Below are positions 22,821-33,880 of a stretch of 64,000 bases of DNA, in pieces (the stretch's first letter is position 1; each line of letters starts with the position of its first letter). The stretch spans positions 689,696,083 through 689,760,082 of the forward strand of contig NC_081412.1 in the NCBI RefSeq assembly GCF_030272615.1, in the 5' to 3' direction. This DNA comes from Cryptomeria japonica (lineage: Eukaryota; Streptophyta; Pinopsida; Cupressales; Cupressaceae). The notes beneath the pieces were generated by a model, which was not told where the DNA came from, searched no databases, and worked only from the letters and a program-made list of their open reading frames with translations. A program made the translations under genes and the position numbers.

Positions 22821-25370
22821 TTAAGACAAAGAATCAAATTCTTTAGAATTAGAGGTGTGAGGAGAAGAAGTTTGAGAAGCAGCCACAAAATTATTGCTCA
22901 TAGGTTTAGGTAAGACTGATTGATCTCTAGTTTCTTCCTTCTTTTTAACTTTAAGCTCTCTAGGAGGAACCCTATACTCACCTACGAAGGTGGGATTGAA
23001 ATCAAGAGATCCCCAATCATCTTCTGCGAGAACCTTCTCAGGATCAAAAGCCTTTTCATGTGTAGATTCAAGTTGAGAAGAATATTCTTCAGGAACTTCA
23101 GACTCATCCAAAGAATTTTGATTATCAGAGGGTAATGATTCATCCATAGGTATCTTGTTTAACGAGTCATCACTAGAAGAGGAAGGCTTAGAAGAACTCC
23201 CTTTGGAAGTAGATGTTTGCAAACAAGCTTGAAAATTAGTATCACCTATCAAGGTATATGTCTTATCATTATAAATAAATTTAACTTGTCTATGCAATGT
23301 AGAGGGGATAGCTTGCATACTGTGAATCCAAGGTCTCCCTAATAACAAGTTGTATGTTAGATTTCCTGACATAACATGGATAGGAGTAGGCAAAGTAACA
23401 GGTCCCACTATGATGGGTAAGGTGATAATACCTAATGAAGACTTAGCCACATTATCAAAGCCTCGAATGGGATGAGAGTCAGGCTCAATAAGGGATGTAT
23501 CCACATTCATCTTATGCAATAGATTAATGCTACACACATTAAGGCCGGAACCATTATCTACCAGTGTTCGTCTTATAGCAGTGTCATTTATGATAACCAC
23601 AATCATCAAGGGATCATATTGATGTTGAATTTCACTAGTAGGCAACTCATCTTGGGTAAACACAATTTGAGCTTTAGGATTCATCACAGAGTTAACCAAA
23701 GACACTATATTACTAGATGTATTAGGTGGAGGAACATTCAAATCTGTCAAGGCATCTTGTAACATTCCATGATGAGTGGAAGAAGTTTGGATCAAATCCC
23801 AAAGGGATATCTTAGCAAGGGTAGCTTTAAGTTGTTCCATGAGATCATATTCCTTACTAAGCATTTGTGAAATACGAGGAGCTTGAGGAAGTGAAGTTGG
23901 GATAACTGGAGGAAGATTAGGTTGCCTATTATTTCTAGTATTATAAGTATTGGCAACCGCATGATAACTCTCTCTAGTCAGTTGCTTAGCATACTCATAA
24001 GGGCTCTTAGTAGAATAACCTCCTTGCACAGTAATAATAGGTTTCTTAGGAGTGCAAAAAGAATCATTAGCATAACCACCTTGAACCACTAAGATAGGCT
24101 TATTTAAAGGTTGAGAATTTTGAGAAGGAAAAGCACCTTGGACAGTGAAGAGAGGTTTGTTAGGTGTTTCATTCACATGTATCAAATTGATTGAGGATGG
24201 TTTAGAGGAATGAACAAAAGTGTTGGAAAAATTATTGATAGTCTTCTCTTGCACTAAAATCTTATCATGGATTAAATCAATTTTAGGAGAGAGACAAGGG
24301 GTAGGCATTGATGTTCTAGTAGGAAAAGTAATACTAGGAAAGGTCATATCATCCTCTATCATCAAAGGATCTACATGGGGAATAAAATCTCTAGGAGAAG
24401 AATCAACATTACTCTCTAAAGTCTCACTTTTGAGAGGGAGATCTTTGAAAGAGATGTTAACCATCTTGCTTTGAGCTAGGGTTTCCTTATGAGTAGAACC
24501 AAGTTGAGGAGAGGGAGATGCTTTATTTTTAGAGGGAGAATAATTGAGATTCAAGGAAGGTGAGAAACTATCAAGGGATTTTTCAATCTTGATTTCATCC
24601 CCTTTGGCTAGGGTTCTCTCACAGGGTAGAGAATAATCTACACCTTCTTCTAATGGTTCATCCCAAATAGTGAAGTTGTTGAAAGGAGTGTTTGAAGTAT
24701 TGTCAATTTCGGGAGAGGAGATAACATTGTTTATTAATTCCTCATCCTTAGGAGGGAGAGCATCAATAGATGTGCTAAACTCATCCTCTTTCCTCAAAAT
24801 ATGTTCAATATGATCTTTAGGGGAGAGAGAATTAAGGAAATTGCTTATTATTTCATCTTCTTTCTCTAAGGGATGCTTATGGGTAAGACACACTTTAGGA
24901 GAAGGGTAAGCATTTAGCATTAATTCATCATCTCTAGTGGGAATTTTGTTGGAAAAGGAAATGCCATCACTAGGAAATGTAGGGATAATGTCATCTTCTT
25001 GCACAAAAGGATCCTCATGAAGGGAGTGTTTTTTAGGAGCCACAAAGTCATCAAGAGCATCATCCAACAAAGCATGATCATATCTATTAAAAGGTTTATC
25101 TTTTGATTCAAAAGGAGATATCTCTTCATAGAGGGGATCATTGAAAACAACCATGTTACTAGATTTAGTGGAAGAGTTGATAGGAATGTACCCTTGAGAG
25201 GAATCATTCGACTTATCTTTCTCATCACAACGAAATGGCATAGTAACAATGTTTATGAGTTTTTGGTAAAATGAAGGTTTGGTATCTTTAGGTTTCAAAA
25301 ACTCATCTAAAGCTTCATCTAACTCATAATCATCACAAATATTAACATCTTGCAAATAAAAATCTGACAT
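22821..25370 (-). CDS. Element B gag-like/protease polyprotein (849 codons, open)
   Basis: This is the longest open frame in the window. It starts MSDFYLQDVNICDDYELDEA and stays open for 849 codons. Residues 1-560 are Ser/Pro/Asp-rich and low complexity with repeated motifs such as KP(I/L)(L/F/I)(T/V)VQG (about residues 405-455). Residues about 585-720 form a retropepsin-like domain: TLVDNGSGLNVC (active site, Asn replacing Thr), IRGFDN, YNLLLGRPWIH and STLHRQVKFI. No zinc knuckle or polymerase was seen. The start is supported by an A-rich leader just upstream and the primer-like site 180 bases further. It probably processes or packages element RNA together with partner-supplied enzymes. Confidence 0.75.
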   Translation of the reverse strand: MSDFYLQDVNICDDYELDEALDEFLKPKDTKPSFYQKLINIVTMPFRCDEKDKSNDSSQGYIPINSSTKSSNMVVFNDPLYEEISPFESKDKPFNRYDHALLDDALDDFVAPKKHSLHEDPFVQEDDIIPTFPSDGISFSNKIPTRDDELMLNAYPSPKVCLTHKHPLEKEDEIISNFLNSLSPKDHIEHILRKEDEFSTSIDALPPKDEELINNVISSPEIDNTSNTPFNNFTIWDEPLEEGVDYSLPCERTLAKGDEIKIEKSLDSFSPSLNLNYSPSKNKASPSPQLGSTHKETLAQSKMVNISFKDLPLKSETLESNVDSSPRDFIPHVDPLMIEDDMTFPSITFPTRTSMPTPCLSPKIDLIHDKILVQEKTINNFSNTFVHSSKPSSINLIHVNETPNKPLFTVQGAFPSQNSQPLNKPILVVQGGYANDSFCTPKKPIITVQGGYSTKSPYEYAKQLTRESYHAVANTYNTRNNRQPNLPPVIPTSLPQAPRISQMLSKEYDLMEQLKATLAKISLWDLIQTSSTHHGMLQDALTDLNVPPPNTSSNIVSLVNSVMNPKAQIVFTQDELPTSEIQHQYDPLMIVVIINDTAIRRTLVDNGSGLNVCSINLLHKMNVDTSLIEPDSHPIRGFDNVAKSSLGIITLPIIVGPVTLPTPIHVMSGNLTYNLLLGRPWIHSMQAIPSTLHRQVKFIYNDKTYTLIGDTNFQACLQTSTSKGSSSKPSSSSDDSLNKIPMDESLPSDNQNSLDESEVPEEYSSQLESTHEKAFDPEKVLAEDDWGSLDFNPTFVGEYRVPPRELKVKKKEETRDQSVLPKPMSNNFVAASQTSSPHTSNSKEFDSLS

Positions 25371-25549
25371 TTTGAAATAAAAATTGCATAAAACTTAAAC
25401 ACACAATGCAAAGAAACAAAACACACTGTTTCTTTTCCTTCTTTTTTTTTCTCTTTTTTTTTTTTTTTATGAAAATGAAACTTAAATGAAGCACGCTAAA
25501 TCTAGATTTAGATCTAACAAGTGTAATGCAAGAGAAAGCAATAATAAGA

Positions 25550-25567
25550 TTCACGTCAGGTTCACCA
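25550..25567 (-). other. Primer-binding-like site of element B
   Basis: On the minus strand TGGTGAACCTGACGTG lies three bases inside the 5' LTR (25571-27235). It differs from the initiator-Met type used by the other elements in this window. I do not assign the tRNA. Confidence 0.6.
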
Positions 25568-25570
25568 AAA

Positions 25571-27235
25571 TGTGTGGGGGAAAAAGTGACACAAAGCAAA
25601 CATGCCCTAATTTCACTTTCAATCACACACTTGTGGAATACGAAAGAGCCTAGAGGTATCACACAATTGGCTACTTCTTTTTGTGGAAGAGAGAGCCACG
25701 GGATACCTATTAGGATTTATATTCCTTTGTTGCAAATGATAGATAGAATGATGCAAGTTCAACTATTAACCCTAAAGTGTAAGTATGAACTAGTAACAAG
25801 ATTGCAGAATTAAGGTTAAACAATGGAAAGCTGTAAACACAAGGACAAGACAAGAATGCAAATGCGTACCCAGAGTTAAAATCTAAGTGAAAATGTTCGG
25901 GACGGGGGGCGCAAGCGCCACTATCCTGATACTGCCCCTTAAACTGCTCCTAAAACTGCTGTTCTGCAACCTGAAAAGCTGTCTGAAACTTGCTGTCTGA
26001 CAGAAGGACTAGGGCACCCAGCGCCCCTGTCCCAGGGACCAGGGCGCCTAGCGCCCCTGTCCTGGCAGGACCAGGGCGCCCCACGCCCCTGTCCTGGTCT
26101 TTTTCTCTAAAATTTGGTGTTTTGTTCCATCTCAGTCTGCTTCCGTCAGATCTGCAACTTGCGGTGTCGTCCGAATCCTGAAACCTGCACTTATATCTGA
26201 AAAGGTATGGTGGGTGGCTATATAGGGTTTTGCCTTAGTCAAACCCCCACTTTGGTGATTTCCACCTCCATGAATAGCCAAGTTGTATTGTAAAAGTAGT
26301 GTGTGTGCAAACCTTGTGTGTGTGCAAGATCCTAAAATGCAAGTAAGCAAGCTAGAGCAACCTAGAAAGTAAACCCTAATTGCTTGTAATTGACAAAGTA
26401 AATGCTCTACATCAAGATGAAAAGTGATCTAAAGCATGAATACAAATGATATAATGAGGCTTATACAAAAACATGAAAACAACATGAAATCATACCCAAC
26501 CCCAAGGGAGGGGTACAAGCCAATCTTTAGTCGGTGATCCCTTATTGCTCTTCAATGCCTTCAAAGCCCTAAATGGATGAATGAAATTGATAGATGCTTG
26601 ATGGATGGATGTTGAATGTTGTTGAAGTCTTCAAAGATCTTCTCTTTCGCTGCATAGAAGGTCCTTGAAACCAAAATTCTGATCCTTTCAAATGAAGAAA
26701 GAGAGCTCTTATATATGAAACCCTAGGTCTTAATTTCAACTTTTGGCTGACCTAGAGATTGAATCTCCCACCAATTTCTTGGGGATAAGCTTTATTTTAT
26801 GATTGGATCGCACTCCTAAAATTTTGAGAAAAATGTCCGAGACCGTGTGCACTCCGGGCGCCATGGTCCCGACAACTTTTCACCAAATTTTTAGGGCCGT
26901 CAGATATGATGATTTTAGAGAGAATCCCAAAGTTACAAGTGATTTCCAGATGTTTTGACCCCCGAAATCAAGCCCCCAAGTTCAAAATAGGACCTAATTA
27001 GGGTTTTAGATTAAATGATGTATTGGAGGAATAAAATGAAAGGGGCACACTTTAATGAAAGGGCCCAACTTTATGATATGGGAGATGATAAAATAGGAGC
27101 TTAGACTTAATTAAATTAATTAATTAAGTGCTAAAGGTGAAATGCAATGCAAAATGAAAAATGCGCCAAGGCGGGTGCTAAACTAGGTGTGAAATTGTAC
27201 CACCCTAGCAAGTGCGTACAATTTCTAACGCTACA
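25571..27235 (-). repeat. Element B 5' LTR (right copy)
   Basis: 1,665 bp, + strand ends TGTGTGGGGG and CGCTACA. It aligns base for base over long runs with 18811-20474, differing at only a few positions per hundred. The downstream flank GGGAA repeats the sequence before the left LTR. Confidence 0.92.
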
Positions 27236-27240
27236 GGGAA

Positions 27241-28126
27241 TATTTTTCCTTTCCTCATCATGAGATTATACTATTAGATTCTTCTTCTTCAACTTAAAGC
27301 ATTCAGACTTTTCATGTCTCTTCTTTTTTACAATAAGTACAAAACTTAGATTTCTTGGTATCTGAAGGAGGAGACAAAAAAGAAGAGGAAGGAGGAGAAT
27401 TTTTATCTTTGGAAATTTTTTGTTGTGGCCAAGAACTTGAAGCTTTTGGAGAACCTGTAGAAAATAAAGGTTAAGATGCATGAGACTCGGCAACTAGATT
27501 TTCCTCCACCAATTGTGCTTGGTTGAAGGCAACATCAAGAGATTCTAGGGTAGTATATTTCAACTCCCTAACCAAATATGTTTGTAAGCTGATCTTGAAC
27601 TTTAAGAGTAGAGCAACAACTGGTTCTTGCACATGAAGTGGTATTCTTAGTTGATTGAACTAATAAATATAATCTTGCATTGACATTTGTCATCCTTGTC
27701 GTAGGTGAAGCCATTTGATGTGCAATTCTTGATGATAGTTTGAAGGATAAAATGTATCTTTTAAGGGGGTAACAAGTTGATTCCATGAGGTGATAGGGTC
27801 TTGAGCATGTATTGTCACTCAGTGACCAAACCCTTAGTGATACCAGAGAGATTCAATTTGGGAAAAAGAACCTTGTCAACATCAACAGTCTCATTGTAGG
27901 CAAACCATGTCTCCATATCAAGGATCCAAGTTTGGAGAACATCAAGATATCAAGACCCATCACAAACTTTGACTTCACATTTGGCTAAAGGTTGGTGGCT
28001 TTTAAGACCAAGAAGCTACTGAATTGCAATATCATTGACTTTATCAGTCAATGTGGTTATTACATTGGCAAGTTCAACAACTCACTCAACCAAATTACTG
28101 GCCATATTATTGTGATTTAAAGCCAT
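27241..28126 (-). pseudogene. Element G1 gag (broken)
   Basis: Reading on the minus strand from ATG at 28126 (MALNHNNMASNLVE), the sequence follows the Ty3/Gypsy gag pattern: LKDTFYPSNYHQELH, WLHLRQ, LKFKISLQTYLV and LESLDVAFNQAQLVEE. The C-terminal zinc knuckle begins FCTYC and ends RHEKSEC near 27300-27345, but a small indel puts its halves in different frames. Several stops are present. The gene is cut at 27241 by element B, and protease sequence resumes beyond it at 18810. Confidence 0.75.
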
Positions 28127-28598
28127 GGATATGTTTTACATCTCACAACAATAAAAATAAACAAAAACCAAAACTCTATCAAACTTGGAAGAAAAAATAA
28201 TTGAACTGAGAGACTAATGATTGTTGGAATGAAACCGATTTTCAGGGAGGTTTTGAATGCCACTAGACATAATATAACAAATTTTTAGAGGAAAAAACCC
28301 ATTAGAGCACGACGTATGGAATTACCATTCTCCAATGTAAGCTTTGGACTTTTTTTTATTTTCAAGAATCGGGAGCACTATAGTTCACCCATATAAAGAA
28401 TATAAATTCTTTATTTTTTAAGAGAAAAACTATGAAAATAAGAATAAACCACCTTTTTACATGCAATACCAAATTTTTGCACTCAAACCCACCTACAAAA
28501 CCACCTGGGTGTTTGAATTTAGCAACTATAGCAGTAGTTTTGAAATTGGCATAACTTTCTCAAAAATAATGAAATTTAGAACCGTAAAATGTTTTGGA
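28127..28598 (-). other. Element G1 leader, gag-proximal part
   Basis: A 470-bp non-coding stretch lies between the G1 gag start and array F. No ORF or structural RNA is apparent. It is presumably continuous with 33585-33880 on the other side of F, because both sit between gag and the G1 primer site. Confidence 0.5.
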
Positions 28599-29392
28599 TG
28601 TTAGGATTGATTATAGTCCCAAAGATACTGAGAGGGCAGTGGGGGGGGTGAATCGGTATCTAACTGGTTTATAGATTCTTTAACCTTATTAAGGATTTTG
28701 CATCTCAAAATAGTGTACCAATAAACAAGAATTAATGCATTAAATAAGAACAGTAGAGACAACATAGAAAGCACACCATAACACAAGATGTTTAATGAGG
28801 AAACCCGGTGTGGGAAAAACCTCGGTAGGATTTGTGACCCACAATATTCACTCACTGGCCAATGAATGGATATTACTTACAAGAGGGGCCTGCACATGCA
28901 GGAAGGCCAACTGCCTAAAGCTCACTGCTTAATTACAAATGGAAGTCTCACTGACTTACAAAATGGATTAAGAAAATCCAATTTAGTGTACTGCTACAAA
29001 ACAACACTTGCTATGCCAAGTTTAGTACCGATTTAAGCTCACACAATAACCATAAACCCTTATACAAAATCTGCCTTAATATTTGCTCATCACTTCTGCT
29101 ATATTCACTTCTTCTTTTTCATCCATGTCTGCATCTAAAATGATTTACAAGACCTCAAACATATATGAGTCTTATTACAATATGCCTTGTCGGCTTACAA
29201 AAAGATTTTACAATTAAATACAAAATATAATAATCAAAATCTAGTCGACTAGGATGCCAGTATACATTGTTGCCGCTGTCGGTAAAGTGTTTGCCGGTGT
29301 CAATGCCTGCCGGTGCCGGTGCCTGAAGGTTGCCAGTAAGTTTTCATCAATGACAACACCTTCATTTCTCACTAGAATGTAGAATGCTAACA
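28599..29392 (-). repeat. Array F LTR copy 1
   Basis: 794 bp, + strand ends TGTTAGGATTGATTATAG and TGCTAACA. It has a G8 run near 28631. It is homologous to copies 2-4. Confidence 0.9.
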
Positions 29393-29998
29393 ATCTCCCC
29401 CTTTGGCATTGATGGCAACACTCATGAGAAAAATCCAAAACCTGTTCCAAAATTTTTACCAAAAGTGTGTGCTCCCCCTGAGCAGATGATCTCCTGTGAT
29501 AATCATTTTTCTCTGTCCTACTACTCCCCATTTGACATCAATGACAAAGGTTGTAAATCATCAAATGAGTGTAGAATTTCATCTAAAACTTGTAACTGGT
29601 TGGTTACAATCTGGAATATGTCTGCTAAAACCAAGTTCAAGCTCTGAGTAAACCTGTTACTATCCTTCAAAGCTGCCTCTGTTCTCTGAATAGTACCGGT
29701 GAGATGATGCATTTGTTCTTCTGGTGTCTTCTGTCCTTGAATAAGTGCCTCAAAGATCTCTTTCCTCAGAGAGATAAGGTTATCTAACTTTGGACTGAGT
29801 CTATTTTTAAGATCTTTTGCTTTTCCCTTTAACCTTCCATTCTCTTTCTCTAACTTCTCAAGTTTTTCTTCAAATCCAACAATTTCTTGCTCAATAACTA
29901 ATATTGGGTCAGGTGAGCCAATGACATTATCATCTATCTCATTTATCTCTTTTTGAACTTCGCTAATTTCCTTAATTTCTTTAACTTGCTTTACCAAT
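29393..29998 (-). pseudogene. Array F interior 1 with 158-codon coiled-coil ORF tail
   Basis: The minus-strand frame is open from the LTR junction (29997) to 29521. There is no ATG at its beginning: it enters directly from the LTR edge as VKQVKEIKEISEVQKEIN. The first 75 residues are a strong coiled coil (EEKLEKLEKENGRLKGKAK) and the rest is helical (FTQSLNLVLADIFQIVTNQ). It ends about 130 bases before the polypurine tract. By position and composition it resembles the C-terminal helical tail of the accessory ORFs in elements A and C. It is a fragment, not a complete gene. Confidence 0.7.
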
Positions 29999-30793
29999 TG
30001 TTAGGATTTATTATAGTCCCAAAGATACTAAAAGGGGGGGGGGGGGGGTGAATCAGTATCTAACTGGTTTACAGATTCTTTAACCTTATTAAGGATTTTG
30101 CATCTCAAAATTGTATATCGATAAACAAGAATTAATGTAGTAAATAAGAACAGTAAAGACAACATAGAAAGAACACCATAACACAAGATGTTTAATGAGG
30201 AAACTTGGTGTGGGAAAAACCTTAGTGGGATTTGTGACCCACAATATTCACTCATTGGCCAATGAATGAATATTACTTACAAGAGGGGCCTACACATGTA
30301 GGAAGGCCAACTGCCTAAAGTTCACTTCTTAATTACAAATGGAAGTCTCACTGACTTACAAAATGGATTAAGAAAATCCAATGTAGTGTACTATTAAACA
30401 ACAACATCTGGTATGCTAGGTTCAGTACCGGTTTAAGCTCATACAATAACCATAAACCCTTATAAAAAAATCTGCCTTAATATTTGCTCATCACTTCTAC
30501 TATATTCAATTCTTCTATTTCATCCATGACTGCATCTAAAATGATTTACAAGACCACATACATATATGAGTCTTATTACAATATGTCTTGTTGGCTTACA
30601 AAAAAATTTTACAATTAAATACAAAATATAATAATCAAAATCCCGTCGACTGGGATGCTGGTATACATTGTTGCCACTGCCGGTAAAGTGTCTGCCGGTG
30701 TCGATGCCTACCAGTGCTGGTGCCTGAAGGTTGCCGATAAGTTTCCATCAATGACAACACCTTCATTTCTCACTAGAGTGTAGAGTGCCAACA
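29999..30793 (-). repeat. Array F LTR copy 2
   Basis: 795 bp, + strand ends TGTTAGGATTTATTATAG and TGCCAACA, with a G15 run near 30034-30048. Confidence 0.9.
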
Positions 30794-31413
30794 ATCTCCC
30801 CCTTTGGCATTGATGGCAACACTCATGAGAAAAATCCAAAACCTGTTCCAAAAATTTTACTAAAAATGTGTGCTCCAAAATGTGTGCTCCCCCTGAGCAG
30901 ATGATCTCCTGTGATAATTAGTTTTCTCTGTCCTACTACTCCCCCTTTGACATCAATGACAAAGCTTGTCAATCATCAAATGAGTGTATAATTTCATCTG
31001 AAACCTGTAACTGGTTTGTTACAATCTAGAATATGTCTGCTAAAACCAAGTTCAAGCTCTGAGTAAACTTGTTACTATCCTTCAAAGCTGCCTCTGTTCT
31101 TTTAATAGTACCAGTGAGATGATGCATTTGTTCTTCTGGTGTCTTCTATCCTTGAATTATTGCCTCATAGATCTCTTTCCTCAAAGAGATAAGGTTATCT
31201 AACTTTGGACTGAGTCTATTTTTAAGATCTTTTGCTTTTCCCTTTAACCTTTCATTCTCTTTCTCTAACTTCTCAAGTTTTTCTTCAAATCCAACAATTT
31301 CTTGCTCAATAACTGATATTGGGTCAGGTGAGCCAATGACATTATCAGCTATCTCATTTATATCTTTTTGAGCTTTGTTGATTTACTTAATTTCTTTAAC
31401 TTGCTTTACCAAT
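30794..31413 (-). pseudogene. Array F interior 2
   Basis: 620 bp, the same content as interior 1 with a short duplication of AAAATGTGTGCTCC near 30863-30892. The coiled-coil frame is broken by stops, for example near 31150 and 31383. The breakpoint next to LTR copy 3 is identical to that in interior 1. Confidence 0.85.
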
Positions 31414-32184
31414 TGTTAGGATTGGTTATAGTCCCAAAGATACTGAGAGGGGGGGGTGAATCAGTATCTAACCCATTTATAGATTCTTTAACCTTATTAA
31501 GGGTTTTGCATCTCAAAATAGTGTACTGATAAACAAGGATTAATGCAGTAAATAAGAATAGTAAAGACAACATAGAAAGCACACCATAACACAAGATGTT
31601 TAACAAGGAAACCTGGTGTGGGAAAAACCTCGGTAGGATTTGTGACCCATAATATTCACTCACTAGCCAATGAATGGATATTACTTACAAGAGGGGCCTG
31701 CACATGCAGGAAGGCCAACTACCTAAAGCTCACTGCTTGATTACAAATGGAACTCTCACTGACTTACAAAATGGATTAAGAAAATCCAATGTAGTGTACT
31801 TCTACAAAACAACATCTGCTATGCCAAGTTTAGTATCGATTTAAGCTCATACAATAACCATAAACCCTTATACAAAATGAGCCTTAATATTTGCTCATCA
31901 CTTCTACTATATTCGCTTCTTCTTTTTCATCCATAACCACATGTAAAATGATTTACAAGACCTCATACATAGATGAGTCTTATTACAATATGCGTTGTCA
32001 GCTTACAAAAAGATTTTACAATTAAATACAAAATATAATAATCAAAATTCTATCAGTTGGGATGCCGGTATACATTGTTGTCACTACCGGTAAAGTGTTT
32101 GCCGGTGCTGGTGCATGAAGGTTTCTGATAAGTTTCCATCAATGACAACACCTTCATTTCTCAATAGAGTGTAGAATGCCAACA
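31414..32184 (-). repeat. Array F LTR copy 3
   Basis: 771 bp, + strand ends TGTTAGGATTGGTTATAG and TGCCAACA. It has a G8 run and a small deletion near 32100 compared with the other copies. Confidence 0.9.
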
Positions 32185-32788
32185 ATCTCCCCCTTTGGCA
32201 TTGATGGCAACACTCATGAGAAAAATCCAAAACCTGTTCCAAAAATTTTGCAAAAAATGTGTGCTCCCCCTGAGTACATGATATCTTGTGATAATCATTT
32301 TTCTCTATCCTACTACTCCCCCTTTGACATCAATGACAAAGGTTGTCAATTGTCAAATGAAAGTAGAATTTCATTTGAAACCTATAACCGGTTGGTTACA
32401 ATCTGGAATATGTCTGCTAAAACCAAGTTCAAGCTCTGAGTAAACCTGTTACTATCCTTCAAAGTTGCCTCTGTTCTCTGAATAGTACCAGTGAGATGAT
32501 GCATTTGTTCTTTTGGTGTCTTCTATCCTTGAATAAGTGCCTCAGAGATCTCTTTCCTCAAAGAGATAAGGTTATCTAACTTTGGACTGAGTCTATTTTT
32601 TAAGATCTTTTTCTTTTCCCTTTAACCTTTCATTCTCTTTCTCTAACTTAAGTTTTTCTTCAATTCTAGTAATTTCTTGCTCAATAACTGATATTGGGTC
32701 AGGTGAGGCAATGACATTATCAACTATCTCATTTATCTCTTTTTGAACTTTGCTGATTTCCTTAATTTCTTTAACTTGCTTTACCAAT
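32185..32788 (-). pseudogene. Array F interior 3
   Basis: 604 bp, homologous to interiors 1 and 2. The coiled-coil frame is open for 64 codons (32787-32593) and then shifts in a lysine-codon run. It has the same junction with LTR copy 4 as the other interiors have with theirs. Confidence 0.85.
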
Positions 32789-33584
32789 TGTTAGGATTGA
32801 TTATATTCCCAAAGATACTGAGGGGGGGGGGGGGGGGGGGTGAATCAGTATCTAACTAGTTTATAGATTCTTTAACCTTATTAAGGATTTTGCATCTCAA
32901 AATAGTGTACCAGTAAACAAGAATTAATGCAGTAAATAAGAACAGTAAAGACAACATAGAAATCACACCATAACACAAGATGTTTAACGAGGAAACCTAG
33001 TGTGGGAAAAACCTCGATGGGATTTGTGACCTACAATACTCAGTCACTAGCCAATGAATGGATATTACTTACAAGTGGGGCCTGCACATGCAGGAAGGCC
33101 AACTGCCTAAAGCTCACTGCTTAATTACAAATGGAAGTCTCACTGACTTACAAAATGGATTAAGAAAATCCAATTTAGTGTACTGCTACAAAACAACATC
33201 TTCTATGCCATGTTCAGTACTGGTTTAAGCTCATACAATAACCATAAACCCTTATACAAAATCTGCCTTAATATTCGCTCATCACTTCTGCTATATTCTC
33301 TTCTTCTTTTTCATCCATGTATGCATCTAAAATGATTTACAAGACCTCATACATATATGAGTCTTATTACAATATGCCTTGTCGGCTTACAAAAAGATTT
33401 TACAATTAAATATAAAATATAATAATCAAAATCATGTCGGTTGGGATGCTGGTATACATTGTTGCCACTACTGGTAAAGTGTCTACTGGTGTCGATTCCT
33501 GCTGGTGCCAGTGGCTAAAGGTTGCCGGTAAGTTGCCATCAATGACAACACCTTTATTTCTCACTAGAGTGTAGAATGCCAAAA
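32789..33584 (-). repeat. Array F LTR copy 4 (5' end on the minus strand)
   Basis: 796 bp, + strand start TGTTAGGATTGATTATAT, end TGCCAAAA (expected TGCCAACA). It carries a G19 run at 32822-32840, the longest homopolymer in the window. The flank TTGGA follows directly. Confidence 0.88.
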
Positions 33585-33880
33585 TTGGAAAGCTCTTAGA
33601 AAAGTTCTTCTAGATCCACAGACAATTTAACAAAATAATTCTTATGTAAAAAGTTGTTAATGAAAGAATAGTACAGGTTTTCAAAGTAGAAACACAAAAA
33701 ATTTAGAAGAAAAGTGCTTACTTTTTCAAGCAAACACCTTTGGTTGCTTCTGGATGACTAACTCTCCTAAAATGAGTGCAAAATATTCAAAAATAACATG
33801 CTATTGTGGAGAGATTCAAGACTAAAAATTTTCTTTTTGATAAATGGATTTGAATGAACAATCCAAACCCATTGATCAAA
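33585..33880 (-). other. Element G1 leader, LTR-proximal part
   Basis: This non-coding leader of G1 lies between its primer site and the F insertion. It contains no ORF and is AT-rich. Confidence 0.5.

Larger units (their letters stand above)
18811..27235 (-). mobile_element. Element B: non-autonomous Gypsy-type element with protease and G-patch but no polymerase
   Basis: An 8,425-bp element with near-identical 1.66-kb LTRs, flanked by a perfect 5-bp target duplication GGGAA (18806-18810 and 27236-27240). A primer-site-like sequence lies at the inner edge of the right LTR and a purine tract at the inner edge of the left LTR, so it reads on the minus strand. The 5.1-kb interior encodes one long gag-like/protease/G-patch protein and nothing resembling reverse transcriptase, RNase H or integrase. 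The LTRs differ only slightly and the ORF is nearly intact, so it is among the youngest insertions here. It interrupts G1 between gag and protease. Confidence 0.92.
28599..33584 (-). mobile_element. Array F: four LTRs and three truncated interiors inside one target duplication
   Basis: Four direct copies of a roughly 0.8-kb LTR alternate with three roughly 0.6-kb internal segments, head to tail. The whole block is flanked by one perfect 5-bp duplication TTGGA (28594-28598 and 33585-33589), so it behaves as a single insertion that was, or became, multimeric. Each interior contains only the 3' end of a coiled-coil ORF and the polypurine tract (CCAAAGGGGGAGAT on the minus strand). The primer site, gag and pol are missing, and the same breakpoint is used in all three. 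LTR sequence and purine tract place it near the SIRE-like group. Confidence 0.88.

Noticed and set aside
28599-33584. CRISPR-like or satellite interpretation of the regular 1.4-kb repeats
   Set aside because: The units are LTR plus internal sequence with TG...CA ends, a polypurine tract and a single target duplication, so this is a retroelement array.
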